DNA from: Protopterus annectens
Taxonomy: Eukaryota > Chordata > Ceratodontiformes > Protopteridae
Length of the DNA: 64,000 bases
Direction of reading: 5' to 3'
NCBI RefSeq assembly: GCF_019279795.1
Contig: NC_056725.1
Location: 1,615,700,301-1,615,764,300, forward strand
Position numbers and translations under genes: made by a program. The notes beneath the pieces were generated by a model. It saw nothing but the letters and a program-made list of their open reading frames with translations. It did no database searches and was not told where the DNA came from. This document shows, piece after piece, positions 1-10,812 of the stretch. How positions within the stretch are numbered: position 1 is the first letter of the stretch; every line of letters starts with the position of its first letter.

Positions 1-47
<47 letters not shown>

Positions 48-54
48 CACACAT
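1..54. repeat. (AT)n microsatellite at window edge
   Basis: Nearly pure AT dinucleotide run ending in a short AC stretch. It directly abuts the SINE that starts duplicated segment copy A, just as an AT run precedes copy B. Confidence 0.95.
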
Positions 55-313
55 GCGGTAGCGTTGTTACCTCACAGGAAGAGGTTCTCCTGTTCGATTC
101 TTGGCTTGGCTTGGGAGTGCCTTCTGTGTGGAGTCTGCATGTCCTCCCTGCGGTTTGGGTAGCGTTTGAAAGACATACGTGTGTAAATGGGCATGCCTTC
201 ATTAAAGTTGGGCGTCGAGCTAGCACCTTGGCGTTTCATTAAAATTTACTGCCAATCATTAGCGACCGGAGTTCCGCTGTGGCGACCTCTTACTGGGAAA
301 AAGCCGAAAGACA

Positions 314-320
<7 letters not shown>
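55..320 (+). mobile_element. tRNA-derived SINE-like element, copy A
   Basis: A tRNA-like head carries a Pol III B-box-like TGTTCGATTC at 91-100. A conserved middle around 120-170 contains GTGGAGTCTGCATG, and the 3' part ends in a LINE-type tail (GGAAAAAGCCGAAAGAC, about 296-312) followed by an AT microsatellite. The second copy at 8708-8971 has the same structure. Mobilisation by a LINE sharing the tail is inferred. Confidence 0.7.
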
Positions 321-371
<51 letters not shown>

Positions 372-385
372 TATAGATATACATA
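321..385. repeat. (AT)n microsatellite after SINE copy A
   Basis: AT run grading into ATAG/ATAC. It separates the SINE from the truncated LINE and has a counterpart at 8972-9012. Confidence 0.9.
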
Positions 386-479
386 ATAGGTAGGAGATAC
401 TCTAAGATACTGCAGTATTCAAATTAAGTTATATTCTCCCTAAGTGTATTTAAAGTTGCACTATTCTAAGTATTGCAAT

Positions 480-2171
480 TATGGTCTATGGGCTTTTAAC
501 AAGACTCCAACAGTGTGTTTTGTGGAAGTGTTTGTACCAGCTATTCCTCTGACAAGAGGAATCTTGGAAGGGACAGCCTTTATTGGAGCCATGTTCCTCA
601 TATCTGTGGTTTGTTTATAAGTTCCATGATAATGCATTCCATGCCCTTGTAGATCAGGCTTGTCAGACTGATGGGACGGTAGTTCCTGGGATCCAAGGTG
701 GATCCCCCCTTGTGGAGTGGGATAACTGTAGCTGTGCACCACTCAGTGGGCACGAAGCTTGAGGTGAGACTATGATTAAACATAGCACTTAGGTGAGGTG
801 CCAGTTAATTTTGTAGTTGATGTAGTACACAGCCAGGGATGTCATCTGGTCCCATGGATGCTGCATTCTTAGCTTTGGAGAGTGCGGTTTCTACCTGTGT
901 GGCCATGATTACCGGAATTTGGCAATCTTTTGGTCTTGAGATGGGCCCTTTAGGGGGTGAGAGGGGGTGAATTTGGCACTAAATCGATCTGCCAGGATAT
1001 TGGCAATATCCCTGTATCAGTATATTTAATGCCATTCTGTTGTAGCTCAGAGCAAATCTGAGCATTGCTATTTAGATTCTTGACATAACTACAGCATGCC
1101 TTGTGGTTGTCTTTGGAATCTTTGGCAATTTTATTTTCGTAACTAGCTTTGGAGGATTTTATGAGCGATCTCAGCTTCTTACTGAGGCTGGTCAGGGAGT
1201 TTTTTTGCATCCTGGGATTTTCACATTTTCTTCTACAGTTTCTTCCTTCTGTTGTATAGTTTGTTTATGGCAGGGGACCACCAGGTTGGCTTCCTTTTTT
1301 TTGCAGGAGAGCATCTTGGTTCTATTTGGGATGGCACGATTCATGCACAAGTGGATGTGCTCGTACAGTGCCTTAGTGAAGGATTCAGCAGTTGAACTTT
1401 CAGATCCCGTCTGCATGGGTGTCATGAAGTTTGTCACTTCTGATTTGAGTAGCATGAAGTTGGCTTTGGAGAAGTTTTTACGGCAGTTTCCTTACTGGGG
1501 GGTGGGGGTGGGATGTTGATGTCAAGGATGATTAGCTTATGGCCAGACCTGACCAATGAGGGGGTGACCACTGGTGTGGAGCATCTATCTCCCATGTTGG
1601 TAATGACCAGGTCTAGGATATTGGAGCCCCTGGTGGGACAATGGATTAGTTGATCCAGGGTGTTGGAATTTATGAATTCCAAGCACCGTTGGGGAAAGGT
1701 GTTGGTACCTGAGTAGTTTTCCCATTTAATGGCAGGGTAGTTGACATCACCTAGTATTAGGGTGTTTGGTTGTATCTTAATATTTTCCAGTATGTATAGA
1801 AAGGTGTAGTGAGATTCTTGGAGCATGGTGGGGGATCTGTAGAAAGCTACAGTTTGGATTGCAGTCTTACCTAGTGTTAGTTGCACCTGGAGAATTTCAG
1901 ATGCTTTCTGTTGGGCAACTAGCCTGGAGGTGTGAATTTCCTTGGTGAATATGGACACTCCTCCACCTTTAGTGTTTCAGTCTTGGTTTGGTGGCCAAAA
2001 AGTGTGGTAAGAGGTGTAGCCTGGTATTGCAAGGGTGCTCTCTGGAGCCTTGAACCAGGTCTCAGTTACTGCACAGATATCGATGTTCTCCATTTTTAGG
2101 AGTGCCTTGAGAGAGTGCATTTTGAGGTTTAGACTTTTAGCATTGAGTAGCATTACCTTCAGATTTTGCAT
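480..2171 (-). pseudogene. LINE ORF2 (APE endonuclease, partial RT), copy A
   Basis: ORF2 starts at 2171 (MQNLKVMLLNAKSL). The endonuclease has AVTETWF (catalytic Glu), VAFYRSP and a C-terminal SxH motif. It is broken by a TGA where copy B has CGA, a CpG-to-TpG change. The usual SDH reads SGH, so a catalytic Asp is lost, and GDDN reads GDVN. A frameshifted linker leads to RT fragments at 783-598 (VIPLHKGGSTLDPRNYRPIS, RT blocks 1-2). Nothing recognisable as RT core follows. The element is dead both by mutation and by truncation. Confidence 0.85.
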
Positions 2172-2182
2172 GCTTGTATCTG

Positions 2183-3204
2183 TTATGGTGGTGGTTTTGT
2201 CCTTTGTACCTTGCCTAAAAAAGGCACTATAGGGGTGGCAAGAGCTTTAGCCAGTAACCTGAATCCCAGGGGCAGCAGGTGCAGACCATCTCTGGCAAAG
2301 CATCGTGGTTTGTCGATCATCTCATCCCAGGCAGACAGACACTAGAAACCCTTTGAATGACACCAGAAGCTTAGCCAATTGTTGAAGTCAGTCATTTTTT
2401 CCTTAGACTGTGGTATAATTCTGGGCAAAGGCGGGATGCTACTTAGGGCTAGGGCCATACCTACCTGGACCACATGATCCGAGAGTTCTTCCATGTCTCT
2501 TTTCATGTAGTCCAGGGAGGTACGTCTCAAGTCATTCACTCCAACATGGACAATGACAGAGTTGTATTTGTACTTGTTGTGGAGTGAATTGAGTGCATGC
2601 ATTATGTGGTGGATCCTGGCATCCAACAGGTAGCTGACTATAATTTTCTCCTTGTTCAGTCTAGTGAGAGGGACATCAGTGTGCCTGACTATAGAGTCAC
2701 CTATGACTAAAGTGTTGGGTATGTTGTATTGCCTTAGGGGCTGTTGTTGGGTGGGACACTGGTGTTGTGAGCTATGTGTCACTTTGTTAGTGACTGGTGC
2801 TTGTCTGTGTTTCAGCTTCGGAGGTCCTTGTTGCTTGGGCAGGTTAATGTTAAGGGCCCCCACATATGTGGGCTTAGTGTTGCTATATATGGGTGCTGAT
2901 GGTGTGGGTTTTGGAGGGCTATGTGTGCTTGAGGTGTAGTGCAGGTGTTAACCTTCTCCTCTTGACTGTCTAGCACAATCTTGGCTGGAGAGAGCTTTGC
3001 TTCCAATTTGGCTATATAGGTGTATTTCTCACAGGTTGTAGTCTTGGGTGGTAGGAGGAGAGGGTTGTCTGTGTACAGGCAGTTGCTGCATTGCCCCAGT
3101 ATGCCCAGATTCACCAGTGGACAGGAGAAATCACAGGAAGCTAACCCTTGGACATGCCTGTTTAGGTGCTTTTTTTGTAAAGTACAAGAGCTGTTTTCCC
3201 TCAC
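2183..3204 (-). pseudogene. LINE ORF1 (zinc finger + SGNH esterase), copy A
   Basis: ORF1 of a CR1/L2-clade LINE, thought to act in the ribonucleoprotein particle. The N-terminal part (3204 to about 2860) has a Cys-rich segment (CSNCLY, then TTCEK) followed by a helical stretch (IAKLEAKL). A frameshift near 2855 separates it from the esterase domain. That domain shows the GDS nucleophile motif in VIGDSIVRH and the block-III motif VGVND. An in-frame TAG at 2344-2342 interrupts it, but the frame continues through a DGLH block (FARDGLHL) to a TAA at 2185-2183, 11 bp before the ORF2 start. The same TAG is in copy B. The family assignment rests on GDS/GVND/DGLH plus the adjacent APE endonuclease. 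Confidence 0.8.
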
Positions 3205-3310
3205 CTTTGAAAGGTGTTTTGCAATTATAGGCTGTTTAGTGCCTACGATTAATTTCTCCTTATTAACAAGGAGAGTTGAGTGCTTGTATCAGTTTAAGAC
3301 TTCCTAGTGC

Positions 3311-4209
3311 TTTCCAGCAGGTTCCAGAGCAAGTGCTAGTCACAGGGGTTCAAATTTTAGTGCTACTACTGAGAAACCAGCTAGTTCTAAGGGAAAATTT
3401 GAAGAGCAGACTTTCTGGCACCTGGAATAGTTTAACCATAGCCCATTGATGCTGCACAATGCAAAAAATGCACAAACATATGTGTTTTTAAGCCAGAAAG
3501 TTGAAAGGGATAGAAATCAGTCCAAAATGGCTAACAAAATTACAATTTCAAAGCTGGAAACCACTCCTCTAGTGTTAGATAGGCAGTACAATGCTCACCC
3601 TTCCCACTGGTAAGCAGTAGGACTTCCCTCTACCAAAGCAAGGTCTGGATAGCTCTGAACACAGAAAATAAAGTCCTAAAACCAGCAAAGCCTGGGATCT
3701 GGACTATACTAGCTAGGAAAGGTGGGAAATGAGCAAACAAGATAGTGGGCCGGATTCATGAAGGCTTGCACGGAGTCTAAGTGTAGAGTAAGACTCCATG
3801 CAGCCAACATGTCTGCCGAGCGATCCAGGGACAGCCGGTAGGGGCATGCAACTGAGTACTCCAAACTAGTCCTACACGGACAGGGCTTGGATATGCAAAT
3901 TACCTCAACTGCAGGTGAAAGCTATGCAAATGAGGTAAATTTGCAATCCAGGAAACCCGAACCTGTCCGAGTAGGAGTAGTGTTATTTGCAGAAATGTAC
4001 TCAGTTGATAACTGAGTACGGTTCTGCAAATAGCAAAACGGAGCCGTGACAGCTGCCAAAAAGTATGCATTTACAGGAAGAAGCATGCCAATGGACAAAA
4101 ATACAGCCATTGGCAATGGGAAGTGATGCAAAATAGAAATAAAATAACTTTTTTTTTTCTCCGGGGTTTAACTGTAGCGCCATGCCGCGCAAACGCACTT
4201 CACCCTAAA
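3311..4209. other. Hairpin-rich tail of duplicated segment, copy A
   Basis: No coding signal. The first part (about 3310-3740) is probably the LINE 5' UTR read on the minus strand. From about 3749, GGGCCGGATTCATGAA resembles a DNA-transposon end. Two hairpins follow: TGAGGTAAATTTGC (about 3930-3943) pairs with GCAAATTACCTCA (about 3896-3908), and a near-perfect palindrome lies at 3985-4031. The tail ends after a T-run (about 4149-4158) at CACCCTAAA. Confidence 0.6.
3985..4031. repeat. 47-bp near-perfect palindrome, copy A
   Basis: Outer arms ATTTGCAGAA / TTCTGCAAAT enclose GTACTCAGTT-GAT-AACTGAGTAC. The same palindrome is at 12618-12664 in copy B. It could form a hairpin or cruciform. Confidence 0.85.
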
Positions 4210-5133
4210 AACCAGAAAATTAATAATTAAGATCCACAAATGTGGATTTTATAGCTAAAATGAATTTACAATGCAAGTGAATGGCAGGCTGAAGACAACA
4301 TGGCCACCGAGTAGAGGTTGCTAAGGGGGGAAGCTCAGTCTAAGAGATGTAACCAAGCATTAGTAGGCAATCCCATGCAAATGAGAGTTAGGATAGTGAA
4401 TCGCAAGTTTACATAGGAAATGAGCACAGTCAGTGGAGTGTAGGAGTAGGATAAGGGGAGTAACAGAGTAGAAGATGGGTGACATCATGAAGGGGGTATG
4501 TATGAAAGGAGTGAAGCTCATTGGAGCAAAGTGTCATGTGTCAGCTGACAATTACATATTATTGAAAGAGGTGTGTCAACAGGTAGGCTAGGTAAAGTCA
4601 AGAAATGGAAGGTGTATGCCGTGGATAACACCAAAGTTTCTTGCTGAGCATGCATGCGCACATGTGCACGCCACTAAACCCGAGTAAGACAGTGTGTGTG
4701 TGTGTTAGTGTGTGTGCCGCGTGTAAACTTGAGTAAGCATATGTAAAGCTGTGTAAACAGTTGTAAGCGCGTTTGCACCAGTGTGCACGCGTTTTAACAA
4801 GAATAAGCAAGTTTTAGCTCGTGTAAGCATGTGTGCATACGTGTGAGCTGCTGTGCACATGTTTGTGCTTGTGTGCGCGGCACTCCCTCCTCAGGAAACA
4901 GAAAGGAAAAAGGAAGCACACCAAATAGTAGGGAAGTTACCAGGGAGTACTAGCAGAGCTAGCAGGTGAAAACAATCAGAATCAGGCAATTACCCAGGCA
5001 GAACACTAGCCCAGCCCATCCCAGCACTTAAAACTCTGCAAACAACAGTCCATTATGTTTCTCTCAAGAGACACTGCAACACTGCAGTAAGCTAATAGAA
5101 GTGAAAACTGAAAAAGCTTTACTGAGACACAAA
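4210..5133. other. Upstream region of Harbinger transposase, no gene
   Basis: Unique relative to copy B. It holds short GT runs (4691-4720), a cluster of GTAAGC/GTAAAC motifs at 4685-4880, and AT-poor DNA up to the transposase start. No other coding signal is visible. Confidence 0.6.
4685..4880 (+). repeat. Cluster of short GTAAGC/GTAAAC motifs
   Basis: A short motif (GTAAAC, GTAAGC, GTAAAG and variants) recurs about every 10-14 bp with GC-rich spacers, about 250-450 bp upstream of the Harbinger transposase. Similar clusters in TTAAGC form flank the second Myb/SANT gene. These could be subterminal protein-binding repeats of the transposon. That role is inferred from position only. Confidence 0.45.
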
Positions 5134-6284
5134 ATGTTAGGGGCTGCCATTGCTGTTATAAAGCGACATATGCAACATGCTGAGGGTGGTGATAATGCAA
5201 ATGCTGCTGGACAGCCCACAGTGAGGAGACGGAGAAGAGTGTACAGGCCCAGGGTAACCTACCAGGGGCTACATGAGCTGGAGATAGTGGAGCGCTATAG
5301 AGTGGACAGAGACCTCTTGCCGCAAATTGTTGAGCTGTGCAGGCCACGCCTCAGACACAGAACCAACAGAGGGGAACCCATCCCAGTGGAAACTAAGGTA
5401 TGTGTTGGCCTAAGAATATTAGCAACAGGTACCTTCCAGAGACCAACTGGTGATATGATGGGGATATCACAGGCATCAGCATCCAGGGTACTGCACCAGT
5501 TCCTGGATGCCATGTCAGCACATGTCGGTGATCATGTATACTTACTCAATTCCCATGAGGTATTGGCCAGCAATATGCATCTCTTGCAGCAAATAACGGA
5601 ATACCCTGAGGTAGTGGGTGCAATAGACTGCACGCACATATGCATCAAAGCACCAGCCAGTGAGCGGGGTAGGGTCTACTTCAACCGCAAGGGCTTCCTC
5701 TCCATCAACTGCCAGGTTGTGTGTGATGCCCAGGGCATAATACTGAATGTGTGTGCTGGCTGCCCTGGAAGCTACATGATTCCCATATCTGGCATCTGAC
5801 GCAGCTGTACCAGACATTTGCCAATGGGGGCATCCCACATGGACACCTAGTGGGGGATGCTGGCTATGCACTGGAGCTGTGGCTGATGACACCCATCAGA
5901 AATGCACACACACCTGAACAGGAACGCCATAATGAGGCACAAGCACAAACACGAAATGTAATCGAGCATGTGTTTGGGCTGCTCAAGTCACGGTTCTGGT
6001 GCCTGGACACATCTGGCGGAGCCTTGCAGTACTCACCAACTACATGTACCCAAATTGTCATGGTATGTGCTATGCTACATAATATGATCCTGTGAAAACA
6101 GCTGCGGCAGGACCAGCATAGGCCTGGGCCAAACAGTCCCCCACCATTGCCAAGGCCATCACAGGCAGAGCGTGACTCGGAGGAGGAACAACCTGAGCCT
6201 GCCCTAGTAGGCAGAAGGAGGCATGCCCAGTATGCTTTGGCCTTGGCAAAGAGGCAACGCATAGCACATACACTGGCTCAGTAG
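5134..6284 (+). pseudogene. PIF/Harbinger (HARBI1-like) DDE transposase, broken
   Basis: The first ATG is at 5134 (MLGAAIAVIKRH). After a basic N-terminus (RRRRRVYRPR) comes a helix-turn-helix region (MGISQASASRVLHQFL) and a DDE_Tnp_4-type catalytic domain: first Asp in GAIDCTHI (codon 5626), second Asp in VGDAGYAL (codon 5856), Glu in VIEHVFGLLKSRF (codon 5964). All three catalytic residues are present. A one-base deletion near 5770 (within CPGS-HDSHIW) shifts the frame. A TGA at 6093 interrupts a frame that then runs open for 63 codons, Pro/Glu-rich then basic, to a TAG at 6282-6284. In this family the transposase needs a Myb/SANT partner for DNA binding; a candidate partner is encoded at 15855-12801. 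Confidence 0.9.
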
Positions 6285-7299
6285 GACCTCTGGAAATGAT
6301 ACCTCTCTCTGACCCGCACATATAGTAAAAGGGATGCCTACGTTGACACTACCTGCTTTCAAACATATATAGGGAGTGTAGTATGTGCATCCGACATAGG
6401 CAGCCCTGCATCAATACCTGAAGCATGATTGCCATGTGTTAAGCAATATAAAGCAGTGCTAAACAGCATTTACCACCATGTAGTATATGTAAACAAAATC
6501 GCACACACCAACTAGTACAAATGTGGTCACTGTTGAGTAATATTGGCCAACGTCCAGCAATGATGGTTAATATTGAGCAATGTTGGACAAGCTGGGTCTA
6601 AGTAGGGCATAGCTGAACAAAAGCCAACATGCTCATAGTTGCTCTACTGGCCCTTAAGCAGTCTGGTCTGCTCAGTATGAAAATATAAGCGGTGATGGGC
6701 CTTGAACCCAGGATACTGTGCACTATAGTCATAGTACTGAACCACTAAACCATGACAGTATTGCAGTGGTTAGCTTGTATGAAGAAATGTTGATAAGTCT
6801 ATGCAAGGTATTCCATGGAAACCCTGCAGGCACAGCATAATCCCTGTCGAGTTATGACACAAAGGTGAGTCCTGCAGTAAGAATAGAACCTGACATTCGA
6901 ACACACAGTAGAAATGTTAATATTGCACATGTACACATACATCAACAAATGTAGTGGACCTCAGACAGCAACATACTGAAAGGTCACACTGGGCATGCTC
7001 ACACAAAATGTCTGGCAACAGAACACTGACAGTCTGAACTGGGCATGCTCACACACTTAGGCCATGTTGGAGTACAGCAGTGGGCCACACATATCGGGCA
7101 GTTGCATGTGTTAACCCAGGAACCTCTCACTATCCAGCAATCTGCCCTGTGCACACACTTATATGACAACAGACACGTATATAATATAGTGGATCCCTGT
7201 CATAATCAAATATGTTCTGCAGATACCTAAGCGGTTCATAGAAAGTGGGAAAGCAAAGATGATAAAAACCTGCAAACAGTATTGGCAATAAACATTGTG
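6285..7299. other. Non-coding region with a SINE
   Basis: No coding signal. It contains one tRNA-like SINE head (6690-6756, -), two direct copies of ACTGGGCATGCTCACACA (about 6987 and 7038), and a diverged short repeat around TAATATTG (about 6537-6590). Confidence 0.6.
6690..6756 (-). mobile_element. tRNA-derived SINE head
   Basis: Minus strand reads a tRNA-like A box (GGTTTAGTGGTTCAG) and, about 40 nt later, a B box (GGTTCAAGGCC, consensus RGTTCRANNCC). The cloverleaf stems are poor, so this is a SINE or tRNA pseudogene rather than a working tRNA. Confidence 0.6.
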
Positions 7300-7770
7300 C
7301 ATCATGAACATTATCATAGGTTCAGAGGTTGATACAAGGCTATCTGCCCTAGGGCATGTACAAGCATAGCCAGAGTGTGTTTGGCTGCTGCAACCCAGTC
7401 AAATCAGAACACTGTGCCCGTGAATAGTAGGTCACACAAGATAGCCCATTTACGTTTAGTGTATTGTGCCTCTGTCTAGCAGGGACCAGAAGATATCCCA
7501 TGGGTACACATACGATCACCCATCCACTTGTCAAGATGTCACCTGTAGGTGGTCAGTGGGTGGCTCTGCCTATGCAAAACTGGGACTACACTCCGCAGTG
7601 AATGGAGCCTTTTGGATAATAATCTGTCCCCCCAGCATGTCCTATTAACATTTGTGCTGAGGTATATGTCCCTGGAGTGTGTAGCTCCAAGGGAGTTGGA
7701 TATCCTGAGGTGGAGCATGTCCATTAATTCTGGGTCAGATAGTGCCTTAAACTACAGGCACACAACACAT
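7300..7770 (-). mobile_element. LINE ORF2 C-terminus and 3' end fragment
   Basis: Minus-strand translation around 7724-7539 reads MDMLHLR, then NVNRTCWGDRLLSKR, matching the conserved C-terminal block seen in the other LINEs here (INRTCWRDR.LSQR). The 3' part runs to a CCTATGATA-like tail near 7310. 5'-truncated, as expected for a LINE. Confidence 0.7.
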
Positions 7771-8243
7771 CCATGTAGGTGGTAAGTGACTGAGTAGAGC
7801 TTGAGTTACTGTATCTTAATTGTGCAGGGCAGCCGGGTGAGTCCCTACATCTGCTTGATGAGTAACATTTGTGGCCATTACAGTTGCTGCAGGTGTCGGG
7901 TAAGGTACATCCCAAATGTGGCATAGTAACCAAGCATGGTCGTGATGAGTATAGGGGCACAATGACCACACGTGATCAACATGTGAAACCATGTGGGATA
8001 TGGTGGGCTATGTAGAAGTACTGTCTAACCACTTTGGCAATGTGATTGTCAAAGGCGAGAGTACGAACAGGTCGTGTCCCCAAACCCGTAACAACTACTA
8101 CCATTGGTAATGGATTACTACCTATGTGGTAATGTGTGGGCATGTTGTCATACTCAAAGGGGATGACTATGCAACTAATGGCATGTAGCCATAGGCCATG
8201 GCTCAGGCACCAGTCATCCTATCTCTGTGAGACCCTGTATGAG
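7771..8243. other. Non-coding region
   Basis: No coding signal, RNA gene or ordered repeat recognised. Confidence 0.5.
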
Positions 8244-8446
8244 TATCATTTCTTATGATCGGAGGTATTTATTAAGGAAGTGAGCCCAGCAGAGTGTGCG
8301 TGGATTGCAATGGTCAATGTCATGTTGTACTTCTAGATCTCCAGATGTTTCTGTTTGCACTCCAGCAATGATTTGACCATTGCAATCCACACACACTCTG
8401 CTGGGCTCACTTCCTTAATAAATACCTCCGATGATAAGAAATGATA
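8244..8446. repeat. Foldback element with ~72-bp inverted arms
   Basis: Left arm 8244-8315 and right arm 8374-8446 are almost perfect reverse complements (for example AGTGAGCCCAGCAGAGTGTG against CACACTCTGCTGGGCTCACT), with a 58-bp loop. The arms differ by only a few bases, so it is young or conserved. It lies between the Harbinger transposase and segment copy B. It may be a MITE, a snapback duplication, or a pair of transposon ends brought together. Confidence 0.9.
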
Positions 8447-8573
8447 CCATCACATACTTTCTACAGACTTCTACACTTTTCTATCAAATATGTTTTCAGT
8501 CAAATGAATTTTCATTCAAATGGGTTTGACCATTTGTAATTCAATCAAGTGATCATTCATCCAAATGACAACA

Positions 8574-8574
<1 letters not shown>

Positions 8575-8633
<59 letters not shown>
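8575..8633. repeat. (GT)n microsatellite
   Basis: About 29 uninterrupted GT units, directly followed by an AT microsatellite. Confidence 0.97.
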
Positions 8634-8635
<2 letters not shown>

Positions 8636-8660
8636 GTTTATATATATATATCTATATATA

Positions 8661-8707
<47 letters not shown>
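8634..8707. repeat. (AT)n microsatellite before SINE copy B
   Basis: AT run with a few CT interruptions, abutting the SINE at 8708, as in copy A. Confidence 0.95.
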
Positions 8708-8711
<4 letters not shown>

Positions 8712-8969
8712 TAGCATTGTTACCTCACAGGAAGAGGTTCTCCTGTTCGATTCTTGGCTTGGCTTGGGAGTGCCTTCTATGTGGAGTCTGCATGTCCTCC
8801 CTGCGGTTGGGTAGCGTTTGAAAGACATACGTGTATAAATGGGCGTGCCTTCATTAAAGTTGGGCGTCGAGCTGGCACCTTGGCGTTTCATTAAAATTTA
8901 CTGCCAATCATTAGCGACCGGAGTTCCGCTGTGGTGACCCCTTACTGGGAAAAAGCCGAAAGACAAACA

Positions 8970-8971
<2 letters not shown>
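8708..8971 (+). mobile_element. tRNA-derived SINE-like element, copy B
   Basis: Same head, B-box-like TGTTCGATTC, middle domain and GGAAAAAGCCGAAAGAC tail as 55-320. It is followed by an AT microsatellite at 8972-9012. Confidence 0.7.

Positions 8972-9012
<41 letters not shown>
8972..9012. repeat. (AT)n microsatellite after SINE copy B
   Basis: AT run, shorter than its copy A counterpart (321-385). Confidence 0.93.
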
Positions 9013-9014
<2 letters not shown>

Positions 9015-9108
9015 ATAGGTAGGAGATACTCTAAGATACTGCAGTATTCAAATTAATGTATATTCTCCCTAATTGTATTTAAAGTTGCACTATTCTAAGT
9101 ATTGCAAT

Positions 9109-10063
9109 TAAGGTCTATGAGCTTTTAACAAGAATCCAACAGTGTCTTTTGTGGAAGTGTTTGTACCAGCTATTCCTCTGACAAGAGGAATCTTGGAAGG
9201 GACAGCCTTTATTGGAGCCAAGTTCCTCATATTTGTGGTTTGTTTATAAGTTCCATGATAATGCATTCCATGCCCTTGTAGATCAGGCTTGTCAGACTGA
9301 TGGGACGGTAGTTCCTGGGATCCAAGGTGGATCCCCCCTTGTGGAGTGGGATAACTGTAGCTGTGCACCACTCAGTGGGCACGAAGCTTGAGGTGAGACT
9401 ATGATTAAACATAGCACTTAGGTGAGGTGCCAGTTAATTTTGTAGTTGATGTAGTACACAGCCAGGGATGTCATCTGGTCCCATGGATGCTGCATTCTTA
9501 GCTTTGGAGAGTGCGGTTTCTACCTGTGTGGCCATGATTACTGGAATTTTGCAATCTTTTGGTCTTGAGATGGGCCCTTTAGGGGGTGAGAGGGGGTGAA
9601 GTTGGCACTAAATCAATCTGCCAGGATATTGGCAATATCCCTGTATCAGTATATTTAATGCCATTCTGTTGTAGCTCAGAGCAAATCTGAGCATTGCTAT
9701 TTAGATTCTTGATATAACTATAGCATGCCTTGTGGTTGTCTTTGGAATCTTTGGCAATTTTATTTTCGTAACTAGCTTTGGAGGATTTCATGAGCGATCT
9801 CAGCTTCTTACTGAGGCTGGTCAGGGAGTTTTTTTGCATCCTGGGATTTTCCTATTTTCTGCAACAGTTTCTTCCTTCTGTTGTATAGTTTGTTTATGGC
9901 AGGGGACCACCAGGTTGGCTTCCTTTTTTTTTGGAGGAGAGCATCTTGGTTCTATTTGGGATGGCACGATTCATGCACAAGTGGATGTGCTCGTACAGTG
10001 CCTTAGTGAAGGATTCAGCAGTTGAACTTTCAGATCCCATCTGCATGGGTGTCATGAAGTTTG
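9109..10063 (-). pseudogene. LINE ORF2 linker and partial RT, copy B
   Basis: Frameshifted continuation of ORF2: a basic linker (LSKKLRSLMKSSKASYENKI) and RT blocks 1-2 at 9412-9227 (VIPLHKGGSTLDPRNYRPIS). It ends in LINKPQI and then non-homologous sequence, exactly as copy A. The catalytic RT core is missing. Confidence 0.75.
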
Positions 10064-10801
10064 TCACTTCTGATTTGAGTAGCATGAAGTTGGCTTTGGA
10101 GAAGTTTTTACGGCGGTTTCCTTACTGGGGGGTGGGGGTGGGATGTTGATGTCAAGGATGATTAGCTTATGGTCAGACCTGACCAATGAGGGGGTGACCA
10201 CTGGTGTGGAGCATCTATCTCCCATGTTGGTAATGACCAGGTCTAGGATATTGGAGCCCCTGGTGGGACAATGGATTAGTTGATCCAGGGTGTTGAAATT
10301 TATGAATTCCAAGCACCGTTGGGGAAAGGTGTTGGTACCTGAGTAGTTTTCCCATTTAATGGCAGGGTAGTTGTCATCACCTAGTATTAGGGTGTTTGGT
10401 TGTATCTTAATATTTTCCAGTATGTTTAGAAAGGTGTAGTGAGATTCTTGGGGCATGGTGGGGGATCTGTAGAAAGCTACAGTTTGGATTGCAGTCTTAC
10501 CTAGTGTTAGTTGCACCTGGAGAATTTCAGATGCATTCTGTTGGGCAACTAGCCTAGAGGTGTGAATTTCCTTGGTGAATATGGACACTCCTCCACCTTT
10601 AGTGTTTCGGTCTTGGTTTGGTGGCCGAAAAGTGTGGTAAGAGGTGTAGCCTGGTATTGCAGGGGTGCTCTCTGGAGCCTTGAACCAGGTTTCAGTTACT
10701 GCACAGATATCGATGTTCTCCATTTTTAGGAGTGCCTTGAGAGAGTGCATTTTGAGGTTTAGACTTTTAGCATTGAGTAGCATTACCTTCAGATTTTGCA
10801 T
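10064..10801 (-). CDS. LINE ORF2 endonuclease domain, intact frame, copy B
   Basis: A 245-residue open frame starting MQNLKVMLLNAKSL covers the whole APE-type endonuclease: N-terminal LLNAKSL, AVTETWF (Glu), GGGVSIF, VAFYRSP, LILGDDNYP (GDxN) and SDHKLI (SDH). The main catalytic motifs are present, unlike copy A. The enzyme would nick target DNA to prime reverse transcription. The frame ends at 10064 and the RT part continues only in other frames (see 9109-10063), so the protein alone cannot retrotranspose. Confidence 0.82.
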   Translation of the reverse strand: MQNLKVMLLNAKSLNLKMHSLKALLKMENIDICAVTETWFKAPESTPAIPGYTSYHTFRPPNQDRNTKGGGVSIFTKEIHTSRLVAQQNASEILQVQLTLGKTAIQTVAFYRSPTMPQESHYTFLNILENIKIQPNTLILGDDNYPAIKWENYSGTNTFPQRCLEFINFNTLDQLIHCPTRGSNILDLVITNMGDRCSTPVVTPSLVRSDHKLIILDINIPPPPPSKETAVKTSPKPTSCYSNQK

Positions 10802-10812
10802 GCTTGTATCTG

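Larger units (their letters stand above)
386..3310 (-). mobile_element. CR1/L2-type LINE, 3'-truncated, copy A
   Basis: Read on the minus strand, this shows ORF1 (zinc-finger part, then an esterase domain), an 11-bp spacer, then ORF2 with an APE-type endonuclease and the start of a reverse transcriptase. It stops near position 600 right after RT block 2. The RT palm, thumb and 3' UTR are absent. LINEs normally lose their 5' end by incomplete reverse transcription, so loss of the 3' half points to later deletion or recombination. Copy B is cut at the same place. Confidence 0.85.
55..4209. repeat. Duplicated 4.15 kb segment, copy A
   Basis: This block is repeated in the same orientation at 8708-12842. 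Matching landmarks are offset by about 8629-8633 bp through most of its length, with very few indels. It contains, in order, a tRNA-like SINE, an AT microsatellite, a minus-strand LINE cut at its 3' end, and a tail with hairpins. Homology ends after a shared CACCCTAAA (4201-4209 here, 12834-12842 in copy B), beyond which the flanks are unrelated. Shared lesions, such as the same stop inside LINE ORF1, show the LINE was already broken before duplication. Confidence 0.9.
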
